Source: Acidobacteriota bacterium
GTDB lineage: Bacteria > Acidobacteriota > Thermoanaerobaculia > Thermoanaerobaculales > Thermoanaerobaculaceae
Direction: 5' to 3'
Assembly (NCBI GenBank): GCA_027458945.1
Contig: DAIDOU010000163.1
Coordinates: forward strand, 1-6,359
DNA length: 6,359 nt
The stretch's first letter is position 1. The number at the start of each line of letters is the position of its first letter. The notes beneath the pieces are model-generated. The model saw only the letters and a program-made list of their open reading frames with translations. It was not told where the DNA came from and made no database searches. The translations under genes and the position numbers were made by a program. This document shows positions 1-5,806 of the stretch, in pieces.

Positions 1-199
1 CGGCGGAGGTATAGATGCCGTAGCCGCTGCTCGCACACATCAACAGGCAGCTCGTCGCGTGCTTGTCGGGGTCGGCCTTGAACTTGGCGGCGCAGTTGTG
101 GTCGATGAGCGGCACGTCCTTCCACGTCTCGGCCGCCGCGAGAGCCGGCAACGCCAGGGCCACCAACGCAAGAGCGGGTACCAACCGCGTGATCTTCAT
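1..199 (-). CDS. Small secreted cysteine-containing protein, partial (runs off the left edge)
   Basis: This is the first 66 codons of a gene read leftwards; the C-terminal part lies outside the window. The ATG at 199-197 is preceded by a strong Shine-Dalgarno, AAGGAGG (complement of 206-212), six bases away, which fixes the start. Residues 1-21 form a classic signal peptide: basic MKITR, a hydrophobic Leu/Ala/Val core, and an ALPALA-type signal peptidase I site around residues 18-23. The mature part begins ETWKDVPLIDHNC and has cysteines at about residues 36, 51 and 55, with a C-x3-C pair followed by SSGYGIYTSA. The protein is therefore probably exported and may form disulfides or bind metal. 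It resembles uncharacterised exported proteins that I recall from Acidobacteriota and similar bacteria, but I do not recognise a characterised function. It is divergent from the suf operon and shares its intergenic region; nothing visible ties it to Fe-S metabolism. Confidence 0.8.
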   Translation of the reverse strand, partial: MKITRLVPALALVALALPALAAAETWKDVPLIDHNCAAKFKADPDKHATSCLLMCASSGYGIYTSA

Positions 200-276
200 G
201 AACGGCCTCCTTTCGCCTACGCGCCGTAGAACGCCGCGCGGACGGCCGCCGATTCCGCGGGAAACGCCCACAGACC

Positions 277-300
277 GACCGGCTCCGTCACGGGCCGGTC
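277..300. repeat. GC-rich dyad (inverted repeat) in the divergent intergenic region
   Basis: GACCGGC at 277-283 is the perfect reverse complement of GCCGGTC at 294-300. Between them, CCG (285-287) can also pair with CGG (291-293) around the trinucleotide TCA, leaving only T284 bulged. The result is a hairpin of about ten GC-rich pairs. No T-run follows it on either strand, so it does not look like an intrinsic terminator. It lies in the likely 5' leader or promoter region of the leftward secreted-protein gene. It may be an operator or leader hairpin, or simply a product of the high GC content. Confidence 0.5.
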
Positions 301-331
301 AGCAGCCGCGGCGAAGCCGCCCGGACCGCGA

Positions 332-358
332 TGCAGAATCTGCGACCACGTTGCAGAA
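332..358. repeat. TGCAGAA direct repeat two helical turns apart, first copy part of an 11-bp inverted repeat
   Basis: TGCAGAA occurs at 332-338 and again at 352-358, exactly 20 bases apart, so both copies would face the same side of the DNA helix. The first copy is also the left half of GCAGAATCTGC (333-343), a perfect 5-bp inverted repeat around one central base. The site lies just upstream of the AT-rich promoter island of the suf operon. This is the geometry of a protein-binding site, but no known factor is recognised and chance is not excluded. Confidence 0.3.
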
Positions 359-378
359 CGATGCGGCCAGAGCGCCGC

Positions 379-407
379 TTGTCAAATTCGGAAATTTAGG
401 TCATGAT
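379..407 (+). promoter_or_regulatory. Candidate sigma70-type promoter of the suf operon
   Basis: TTGTCA (379-384) matches the TTGACA -35 consensus at five of six positions. CATGAT (402-407) matches the TATAAT -10 consensus at four of six, and the spacer is 17 bases. The elements sit in a conspicuous AT-rich island in an otherwise very GC-rich locus, upstream of the first gene of the operon. Transcription would begin near 414, leaving a leader of about 50 bases before the ATG at 463. On the opposite strand the same place reads TTGACA (385-380), a perfect -35 box facing the secreted-protein gene, but I found no convincing -10 box for it. Confidence 0.5.
384..397. promoter_or_regulatory. Candidate operator: AAATT-CGGA-AATTT inverted repeat between the -35 and -10 boxes
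   Basis: AAATT (384-388) and AATTT (393-397) are a perfect 5-bp inverted repeat separated by four bases, inside the spacer of the candidate suf promoter. A protein bound here would block RNA polymerase. Rrf2-family regulators commonly bind AT-rich dyads and repress their own operons, so the product of the next gene is the natural candidate ligand. The arms are short and I do not recognise a known IscR, NsrR or CymR consensus. Confidence 0.35.
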
Positions 408-462
408 TTCTCCGTTGACGCTGTCGCGAGGGTGCGAGACGCGCCCGCCACGAGGGGACCCG

Positions 463-981
463 ATGAAGATCACCGCCACCGAGGAGTACGGGATGCGTTG
501 CATGCTGCAGCTCGCGTTGCGGCACTCTCAGACCGTGTCGCTCTCCGAGCTGGCGGCCGCCGAGGGGATCGCGGTGCCGTTCGCAGCGAAGGTGTTGATG
601 CAGCTGCGGCGCGCCGGCCTCGTCGCCGCCACCCGCGGCCGCAACGGGGGGTACGTGCTCGCCTCGCCGCCGGAGCAGATTACGGTGCTGCGGGTCCTCG
701 AAGCGCTGGGCAAGCCGCTGTTCGACTCCAGCTTCTGCAGCCAGCACGGCCGGCCCGACTCGCAGGCGTGCTCGCGGCTGACCGACTGCTCGCTGCGCCC
801 GGTCTGGGCACACCTCGACGCGCTGCTCAGGCGCATGTTCGAGCACACGACGATCGCCGATCTGGCCGCCGGTGAGCGCCGCACCGATCGGCATCTGCAG
901 GAGCGCTGGCCGCTCGTCGCCCCGGACCGCGAGACGGCCGCGACGCGGCCCGATGCCGCAAGGGGGAGAGGAACGCAATGA
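463..981 (+). CDS. Rrf2-family transcriptional regulator, probably Fe-S sensing, of the suf operon
   Basis: A 172-residue Rrf2/IscR-like DNA-binding protein. The ATG at 463 was chosen because GAGG at 452-455 lies seven bases upstream and the protein then begins MKITATEEYGMR, a normal Rrf2 N-terminus; an in-frame ATG at 403 lies within the promoter's -10 region. Residues about 26-52 form the winged helix-turn-helix (SLSELAAAEGIAVPF onward), and the wing carries the typical TRGRNGGYVLA at 58-68. Cys92, Cys103 and Cys109 occupy the region where IscR ligates [2Fe-2S], though the spacing is C-x10-C-x5-C instead of IscR's C-x5-C-x5-C. The likely role is to sense Fe-S or oxidative status and control the downstream suf genes and itself. 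The last 30 or so residues are Arg/Ala-rich and look unconserved. Its stop overlaps the sufC start as ATGA, so it is co-translated with sufC. The family is clear; the effector is inferred. Confidence 0.93.
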   Translation: MKITATEEYGMRCMLQLALRHSQTVSLSELAAAEGIAVPFAAKVLMQLRRAGLVAATRGRNGGYVLASPPEQITVLRVLEALGKPLFDSSFCSQHGRPDSQACSRLTDCSLRPVWAHLDALLRRMFEHTTIADLAAGERRTDRHLQERWPLVAPDRETAATRPDAARGRGTQ

Positions 982-1742
982 ACGAGAACGCCAGGCCCGT
1001 CTTTTCCTGCAACGGCGTGCACGTCCGCATCGGCGAGAAGGAGGTCGTCAAGGGTGTCGACCTCGCCGTGCTGCCGGGCGAGGTGCACGCGATCATGGGG
1101 CCGAACGGTTCCGGCAAGTCGACGCTGGCGAACAGCCTGATGGGGCACCCGGCGTATGCGCTCACCGGCACGGTCGAGCTCGGCGGCGAGGACGTCACCG
1201 CTCTGCCCCCGGACGAAAAGGCGCGCCGCGGCATGTTCCTCGCGTTCCAGTACCCGGTCGCGGTGCCCGGCGTCACCGTGGCCTCGTTCCTGCGCGCCGC
1301 GGTCTCGGCGGTGCGCGGCGCCGACGTGCCGGTGCGCGAGTTCCGCAAGGAGCTGCTCGCCCGCATGGAGGACCTGGAGATGGACCCGGGGTTCGCGGGG
1401 CGCTACCTCAACGACGGCTTCTCCGGCGGCGAGAAGAAGCGCGTCGAGATCCTCCAGCTCCTGATGCTCAAACCGCGCTTCGCCTTGCTCGACGAGACCG
1501 ACTCCGGCCTCGACATCGACGCGCTCAAGGTGGTGGCGAAGGGGATCAACGCCGCCGCATCGAACGACACCGGGATGTTGCTGGTGACCCACTACCAGCG
1601 GCTGCTCAACTACGTCCACCCGCACGTCGTGCACGTCTTCATGGACGGGCGGATCGTGCGCAGCGGCGGGCCGGAACTCGCGCTCGAGCTCGAGGAGCGC
1701 GGCTATGACTGGCTCGAGCCCGCCGCCGTGGGAGGTGTCTGA
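978..1742 (+). CDS. sufC: SufC, Fe-S cluster assembly ATPase
   Basis: A 254-residue ABC-type ATPase of the cytosolic SufBC2D scaffold. It is not a membrane transporter: it powers the conformational change that lets SufB and SufD build a cluster. All ABC motifs are present: Walker A GPNGSGKST (41-49, Lys47), a Q-loop in AFQYP (Gln91), the signature FSGGEKKR (148-155), and Walker B running into LLDETDSGLDIDALK (about 170-184), whose TDSGLD stretch is characteristic of SufC. The H-loop is in VTHYQRLL (His205). Length is normal for the family, about 250. The ATG at 978 overlaps the stop of the regulator gene and follows a purine-rich stretch with GGAG at 965-968. The stop overlaps the sufB start by one base (TGATG), and a GGAGGTG at 1731-1737 within its last codons serves sufB. 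Confidence 0.97.
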   Translation: MNENARPVFSCNGVHVRIGEKEVVKGVDLAVLPGEVHAIMGPNGSGKSTLANSLMGHPAYALTGTVELGGEDVTALPPDEKARRGMFLAFQYPVAVPGVTVASFLRAAVSAVRGADVPVREFRKELLARMEDLEMDPGFAGRYLNDGFSGGEKKRVEILQLLMLKPRFALLDETDSGLDIDALKVVAKGINAAASNDTGMLLVTHYQRLLNYVHPHVVHVFMDGRIVRSGGPELALELEERGYDWLEPAAVGGV

Positions 1743-3160
1743 TGGCCTCGACGCCCACCGTGGCCGACATCGGCAGCGACTACAACCGCCGCTACGGGTT
1801 CCACGACCCCGAGGAGTACTTCATGCGCACCCCGAAGGGTCTCTCGCACGAGGTCGTCGAGGCGATCTCGCTGCTGAAGAAGGAGCCCGAGTGGATGCGC
1901 GTGTTCCGCCACAAGGCGCTCGACATCTTCCTCGCCAAGCCGATGCCCACCTGGGGCGACACCGAGCGGCTCTCGAGCATCGACTTCGACGACATCACCT
2001 ACTACGTGCGCGCCACCGAGAAGCAGGAGAAGAGCTGGGAGGACGTGCCGGAGAACGTCAAGCGGACGTTCGACCGGCTCGGCATCCCCGAGGCGGAGCG
2101 CAAGTTCCTCGCCGGCGTCTCGGCGCAGTACGAGTCCGAGGTCGTGTACCACTCCGTCAAGGAGGAGCTCACCAAGCAGGGGGTGATCTTCCTCGACATG
2201 GACTCGGGGCTGCGCGAGCACGAGGAGATCGTGCGCAGGTACTTCGGCACCGTGATCCCGTCCGCCGACAACAAGTTCGCGGCGCTCAACTCGGCCGTGT
2301 GGTCGGGCGGGTCGTTCATCTACGTGCCGAAGAACACCGAGGTGGCGATCCCACTGCAGGCGTACTTCCGCATCAACGCGGAGCGCATGGGCCAGTTCGA
2401 GCGCACGCTGATCATCGCCGACGAGGGCGCCAAGGTGCACTACATCGAGGGGTGCACGGCGCCGGTGTACTCCAGCAGCTCGCTGCACTCCGCCGTCGTC
2501 GAGCTGATTGCGATGAAGGGCGCGCGCATCCGCTACACGACGATCCAGAACTGGTCCAACAACATCTTCAACCTGGTCACCAAGCGCGCCGTCGCCAACG
2601 AGGACGCGGTGGTCGAGTGGGTGGACGGCAACATCGGCTCCGGCCTGACGATGAAGTACCCGGCCGTGATCCTCAAGGGGGAGCGGGCGCACGGCGAGGT
2701 GCTCTCGATCGCGTTCGCCGGCCCGGGCCAGCACCAGGACGCCGGCGCCAAGATGATCCACCTGGCGCCGCACACGACGTCGAAGATCACCTCGAAGTCG
2801 ATCTCCAAGGGGACCGGGCGCTCGTCGTACCGCGGCCTGGTCAAGATCCGCAACGGCGCGCACGGGTGCAAGACCTCGGTGCAGTGCGACGCCCTGCTGA
2901 TCGGCGACGCCGCCCGCACCGACACCTACCCGACGATGGAGATCGACGAGGACCAGGTCAGCGTCGAGCACGAGGCGCGCGTCTCCAAGATCGGCGACGA
3001 GCAGCTGTTCTACCTGCGCTCGCGCGGGCTCAAGGACGACCAGGCGCGCCTGATGATCGTCAACGGCTTCATCGAGCCGTTCGTGAAGGAGCTGCCGATG
3101 GAGTACGCGGTCGAGCTCAACCGGCTCATCGAGCTGGAGATGGAGGGCTCGGTTGGCTAG
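1742..3160 (+). CDS. sufB: SufB, Fe-S cluster scaffold protein
   Basis: A 472-residue SufB with a right-handed beta-helix core, the subunit that accepts sulfur and nucleates the cluster in the SufBC2D complex. The ATG at 1742 is six bases after GGAGG (1731-1735). Conserved stretches include LNSAVWSGGSFIYVPKN (about 182-198), YIEGCTAPVYSSSSLHSAVVE (about 234-254), TIQNWSNNIFNLVTKR (267-282) and QCDALLIGD (381-389). Cys238 corresponds to E. coli Cys254 (sulfur entry), Cys382 to Cys405, and the pair His410-Glu411 in SVEHEARVSKIGDEQ to His433-Glu434, the residues implicated in cluster assembly at the SufB-SufD interface; these equivalences are from memory of the family. The N-terminal CxxCxxxC motif of the E. 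coli protein is absent, as in shorter SufBs of about 465 residues. An additional Cys376 lies six residues before Cys382. SufD starts within its last codons. Confidence 0.97.
   Translation: MASTPTVADIGSDYNRRYGFHDPEEYFMRTPKGLSHEVVEAISLLKKEPEWMRVFRHKALDIFLAKPMPTWGDTERLSSIDFDDITYYVRATEKQEKSWEDVPENVKRTFDRLGIPEAERKFLAGVSAQYESEVVYHSVKEELTKQGVIFLDMDSGLREHEEIVRRYFGTVIPSADNKFAALNSAVWSGGSFIYVPKNTEVAIPLQAYFRINAERMGQFERTLIIADEGAKVHYIEGCTAPVYSSSSLHSAVVELIAMKGARIRYTTIQNWSNNIFNLVTKRAVANEDAVVEWVDGNIGSGLTMKYPAVILKGERAHGEVLSIAFAGPGQHQDAGAKMIHLAPHTTSKITSKSISKGTGRSSYRGLVKIRNGAHGCKTSVQCDALLIGDAARTDTYPTMEIDEDQVSVEHEARVSKIGDEQLFYLRSRGLKDDQARLMIVNGFIEPFVKELPMEYAVELNRLIELEMEGSVG
3142..3146 (+). promoter_or_regulatory. 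Ribosome binding site that decides the TTG start of sufD
   Basis: GGAGG lies six bases before TTG at 3153, inside the last codons of sufB. This near-ideal Shine-Dalgarno with ideal spacing is the reason for accepting a TTG start that overlaps the sufB stop by 8 bases. Termination of SufB translation would leave ribosomes directly at this site, favouring matched synthesis of the two partner proteins. Confidence 0.8.
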
Positions 3161-4421
3161 CCGCCCCGCCGTCGCCGCCCCCGAGCTCGCGCTCGACCAC
3201 GTCGCCGCGCTGTCGCGCGCCGCCGGTGAGGATGCCGCCTTGCTCGCGATCCGCGAGCGGGCCAGAGCGCTCCTGACCCCCCTCACCCTCCCCGACCGCG
3301 CCCGCCACCTCTGGCGCTACACCAGCCCGGCCACGTTCCTCCCCGACGGCGACCCCTCCGCGGCCGCCCCCGGCGACGTCGGGCCGGCGTGGCGTCTGGA
3401 CGAGTCGCTCTCCGCCGCCGCGCTCCTCGGCGGCGGCGGGTTGCGCGTGATCGAGATCGGCGCCGACGCGCGTGCGGCCGGAGTCGTGATCGAGGACCTG
3501 CACCGCGCCGGCGTCGCCGACCTGTTGGGCCGCGTCGTGCCGGCCGGCCACGGCTTCCTCGAGGCGATCAACACCGCGGCGTGGCGCGGCGGCGTGCTCG
3601 TCCGCGTCCCCGCCGGCGTCACGCTCGAGCACCCGATCCGCCTGCGCCTCGTCGCCGGGGCGCTCTCGCTCCCGCGCGTGCTCGTCCTCGCGGGCGAGGG
3701 CAGCTCGTTCGAGGTCATCGAGGGGCACGTGGGGGGCGGCGCGGCGGCGCGGGTCATCGGCGTCACCGAGGTCGTGGCCGAGGCGAACGCGAACGTTCGC
3801 TACGGCCTGGTGCAGCGCTGGGAGGCGGGCGTGATCGGCCACCTCACGGCCCGGGCCCGCGTCGCGGCGGGGGCGCACGCGCAGCTCTCGCTCGCCTCGT
3901 TCGGGGGCGCCGAGTTCAAGGCCGACGTCGGGGCGGTTCTCGCCGGCGAGGGCGCTGCGGTCGAGACGTTTGGCGTCGCGATGGGCGGCGACGCACAGCG
4001 CTTCGACCACCACACGGAGCACATCCACGAGGCCCCGAGGACGACCTCCAACCTCGATTTCAAGGTCGCGCTGACCGGCGCGGCGCGGTCGGCGTACACC
4101 GGGATGATCCGCATCGCCCCCGGCGCCGCCGGCTCCGAGGCGTACCAGGAGAACCGCAACCTGCTCCTCTCCGGCCACGCGCGGGCGGAATCGATCCCCG
4201 AGCTCGAGATCCTCACCGACGACGTGCGCTGCTCGCACGGCGCCACCGTCTCGCCGATCGATCCGGAGCAGCTGTTCTACCTCGCCAGCCGCGGCCTGGC
4301 GCCGATGCAGGCCGCGCGGGTGATCGTCTACGGCTTCCTCGACCAGACGCTCGGCCGCCTGCCGCAGACCACCCGCGAGCGCATCCAGGCGCTGGTCGCC
4401 GCGCGTCTGCACACGGAGTGA
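3153..4421 (+). CDS. sufD: SufD, Fe-S cluster scaffold partner of SufB
   Basis: A 422-residue paralogue of SufB that pairs with it on the SufC dimer. The N-terminal helical part carries ARHLWRYTSPATF (50-62), the usual SufD W-[RK]-Y-T motif. The middle is beta-helix, and the C-terminal domain has HHTEHIHEAPRTTSNLDFK (286-304), YTGMIRI (315-321), AYQENRNLLLS (330-340) and the diagnostic RCSHGATVSPIDPEQLFYL (359-377). Cys360 and His362 in that motif match E. coli Cys358 and His360; the His is implicated in iron handling at the SufB interface (recalled from the family). The TTG start is chosen for its GGAGG six bases upstream, and gives the product MASRPAVAAP. The gene overlaps sufB by 8 bases and ends 5 bases before sufS. 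Codons 66-76 and 193-200 are Gly/Ala/Pro-rich low-complexity loops, consistent with the high GC content. Confidence 0.96.
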   Translation: MASRPAVAAPELALDHVAALSRAAGEDAALLAIRERARALLTPLTLPDRARHLWRYTSPATFLPDGDPSAAAPGDVGPAWRLDESLSAAALLGGGGLRVIEIGADARAAGVVIEDLHRAGVADLLGRVVPAGHGFLEAINTAAWRGGVLVRVPAGVTLEHPIRLRLVAGALSLPRVLVLAGEGSSFEVIEGHVGGGAAARVIGVTEVVAEANANVRYGLVQRWEAGVIGHLTARARVAAGAHAQLSLASFGGAEFKADVGAVLAGEGAAVETFGVAMGGDAQRFDHHTEHIHEAPRTTSNLDFKVALTGAARSAYTGMIRIAPGAAGSEAYQENRNLLLSGHARAESIPELEILTDDVRCSHGATVSPIDPEQLFYLASRGLAPMQAARVIVYGFLDQTLGRLPQTTRERIQALVAARLHTE

Positions 4422-4426
4422 CCGCG

Positions 4427-5680
4427 ATGACCGCCACCGCCACGACCGCAGTCGGTTTCGACCCCCGTGCCCTGCGCGCCCGCTTTCCGATCCTCGGCCG
4501 CCGGGTGCACGGCCAGCCCCTCGTCTACCTCGACAACGCGGCCACCACACAGAAGTCGACCGCCGTGCTGGACGCGCTCACGTCGTACTACACCACCTCC
4601 AACGCCAACGTGCACCGCGGCGTCCACACCCTGGCCGAGGAGGCCACCGCGCTGTACGAGCAGTGCCGCACCCGCGTCGCCCGCTTCGTCAACGCGCCCG
4701 ACGCGCGCGGCGTCGTCATCGTGCGCAACGCGACCGCGGCGATCAACCTGGTGGCGCGGTCGTGGGGCGCCACGCTCGGCGACGGCGACGAGGTGTTGCT
4801 TTCGGAGATGGAGCACCACTCCAACCTGGTGCCGTGGATCATGCTCGCCCGCGAGCGCCACGTGACCCTGCGCCACCTTCCGCTCACGGCCGACGGCCGC
4901 CTCGACCTGGCGGCGCTGCCGTCGCTGCTGTCGCCGCGCACGCGGGTCGTCGCGCTCACCGCGATGTCGAACGTGCTCGGGACGATCAACCCGATCGCCG
5001 AGATCGCCGCGGCCGCGCACCGCGCCGGCGCCGTGATGGTGGTGGACGGCGCCCAGTCGGTGCCGCACATGCCGGTGGACTTCCAGGCGCTCGGCGCCGA
5101 CTTCCTCGCGTTCTCGGCGCACAAGATGTACGGGCCCACCGGGGTCGGGTTCCTGGTGGCGAAGCCCGAACTGCTCGAGCGCATGGAGCCGGTTGCCGGT
5201 GGCGGCGAGATGATCCGCGAGGTGCGGCTCGACTGGGCCTCCTGGAACGAGATCCCGCACCGTTTCGAGGCGGGCACCCCGAACATCGGCGACGCGGCGG
5301 CGTTCCCGCCGGCGCTCGATCTGCTCGAGGAGCTGGGGATGGCGGCGGTGCGCACGCACGAGCGTGAGCTGGTCGGGTACGCGCTCGAGCGCCTGCGCTC
5401 GCTCGGCTGGCTCCAGCTCCACGGGCCGATGGACGCGGACTCGCGCGGCGGCCTCGTCTCGTTCGTGGACCCCGAGATCCACCCGCACGACCTGGCGCAG
5501 GTGCTCGACACCCACGGCATCGCCGTGCGCGCGGGGCACCACTGCGCCCAGCCGTTGATGCGCCGGCTGGACGTCGCCGCGACGGCGCGCGCATCGCTCG
5601 CCATCTACAATGATCGCGACGATGTCGACGCCCTGGTCGACGGGCTGACCGCGGCGCGCAAGTACTTCGGCCTGGCGTGA
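4427..5680 (+). CDS. sufS: SufS, PLP-dependent cysteine desulfurase (NifS/CsdB group II)
   Basis: A 417-residue class V aminotransferase-fold enzyme that converts L-cysteine to L-alanine and keeps the sulfur as a persulfide on its active Cys. Visible features are LDNAATTQK (35-43), NANVHRGVHTLAEEAT (59-74), EMEHHSNLVPW (127-137), VDGAQSVPH (206-214, PLP-binding Asp207 and Gln210), SAHKMYGPTGVGFL (230-243, PLP Schiff-base Lys233), FEAGTPN (280-286) and RAGHHCAQPLM (368-378, catalytic Cys373). The short loop around the Cys is typical of group II. His354 in HPHD sits 19 residues before the Cys, as does His342 of Bacillus subtilis SufS, the residue that captures zinc from SufU, so a SufU-dependent enzyme is expected. 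ATG 4427 has GGAG at 4415-4418, eight bases upstream; an in-frame GTG at 4418 overlapping the sufD stop is possible but lacks a ribosome binding site. Confidence 0.97.
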   Translation: MTATATTAVGFDPRALRARFPILGRRVHGQPLVYLDNAATTQKSTAVLDALTSYYTTSNANVHRGVHTLAEEATALYEQCRTRVARFVNAPDARGVVIVRNATAAINLVARSWGATLGDGDEVLLSEMEHHSNLVPWIMLARERHVTLRHLPLTADGRLDLAALPSLLSPRTRVVALTAMSNVLGTINPIAEIAAAAHRAGAVMVVDGAQSVPHMPVDFQALGADFLAFSAHKMYGPTGVGFLVAKPELLERMEPVAGGGEMIREVRLDWASWNEIPHRFEAGTPNIGDAAAFPPALDLLEELGMAAVRTHERELVGYALERLRSLGWLQLHGPMDADSRGGLVSFVDPEIHPHDLAQVLDTHGIAVRAGHHCAQPLMRRLDVAATARASLAIYNDRDDVDALVDGLTAARKYFGLA

Positions 5681-5688
5681 GCAAAGGC

Positions 5689-5723
5689 GGGAAGAGGGAA
5701 GAGGGCAAAGGGCAAAGGGAAGA
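5689..5723 (+). repeat. Heptamer tandem repeat array, forward arm (five units)
   Basis: Five 7-base units follow each other without interruption, each starting with GGG: GGGAAGA at 5689 and 5696, GGGCAAA at 5703 and 5710, and GGGAAGA at 5717. The period of GGG is exactly seven. The array is preceded by GGC (5686-5688, so the sequence reads GGCGGG) and followed by CAAACGAC. It begins eight bases after the sufS stop. Comparable heptanucleotide short tandem repeats (STRRs) are known in cyanobacteria; the present sequence differs and the comparison is only of form. Confidence 0.85.
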
Positions 5724-5806
5724 CAAACGACACAACGGGAGAGTGAGATGATCCTGGGGAGCACAACACCGTCGTTCCTTTACCCTTTGCCCTCTACCCT
5801 TTACCC
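5696..5806 (+). repeat. Long imperfect hairpin formed by the two heptamer arms
   Basis: Positions 5696-5731 pair with 5771-5806 without gaps: 28 of 36 positions are Watson-Crick complementary, and two more would be G-U in RNA. The innermost six pairs (AACGAC 5726-5731 with GTCGTT 5771-5776) and the central GGGCAAA/TTTGCCC are perfect. The loop is about 39 bases (5732-5770). In the suf mRNA it would form a strong stem between sufS and sufU, which could shield the sufCBDS message from 3' degradation, slow ribosomes or polymerase, or lower SufU output. It lacks a U-tract, so termination is not the first expectation. The function is inference. Confidence 0.65.

Noticed and set aside
403..463. ATG at 403 as the start of the Rrf2 gene.
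   Set aside because: It lies inside the candidate -10 region, has no ribosome binding site, and would add 20 residues (MISPLTLSRG onward) not seen in the family. The ATG at 463 has a good site and the standard N-terminus.
189..473. Both divergent genes begin with the same 11 bases (ATGAAGATCAC), forming a perfect inverted repeat between 189-199 and 463-473.
   Set aside because: MKIT-type N-termini are common, since basic or hydrophilic codons after ATG are typical of signal peptides and of Rrf2 proteins alike, and each is explained by its own gene. Most likely coincidence, though a shared operator over both start codons cannot be excluded.
63..875. A 270-codon + strand ORF spanning the leftward gene, the intergenic region and part of the regulator.
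   Set aside because: It is antisense to the secreted protein, then out of frame with the Rrf2 gene. Its product is Arg/Ala-rich and has no recognisable domain or ribosome binding site.
528..1634. Long open frames on the - strand opposite the suf genes, including 528-1634, 1703-3286, 3126-4550 and 4328-5764.
   Set aside because: They lie antisense to clearly conserved genes, their translations are Arg/Gly/Ala/Asp-rich low-complexity strings without domains, and such shadow frames are expected at this GC content.
4418..4420. GTG at 4418 as the sufS start, overlapping the sufD stop.
   Set aside because: No Shine-Dalgarno lies upstream of it, while ATG 4427 has GGAG at eight bases. It remains possible and would add only three residues.
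5689..5806. The heptamer hairpin as an intrinsic transcription terminator after sufS.
   Set aside because: The 3' arm is followed by GC-rich sequence with no T-run, the loop is long, and sufU, which should be co-expressed with sufS, lies directly downstream.
5689..5806. The repeats as a CRISPR array.
   Set aside because: Units are 7 bases, directly adjacent and without spacers, and they occur in opposite orientations.
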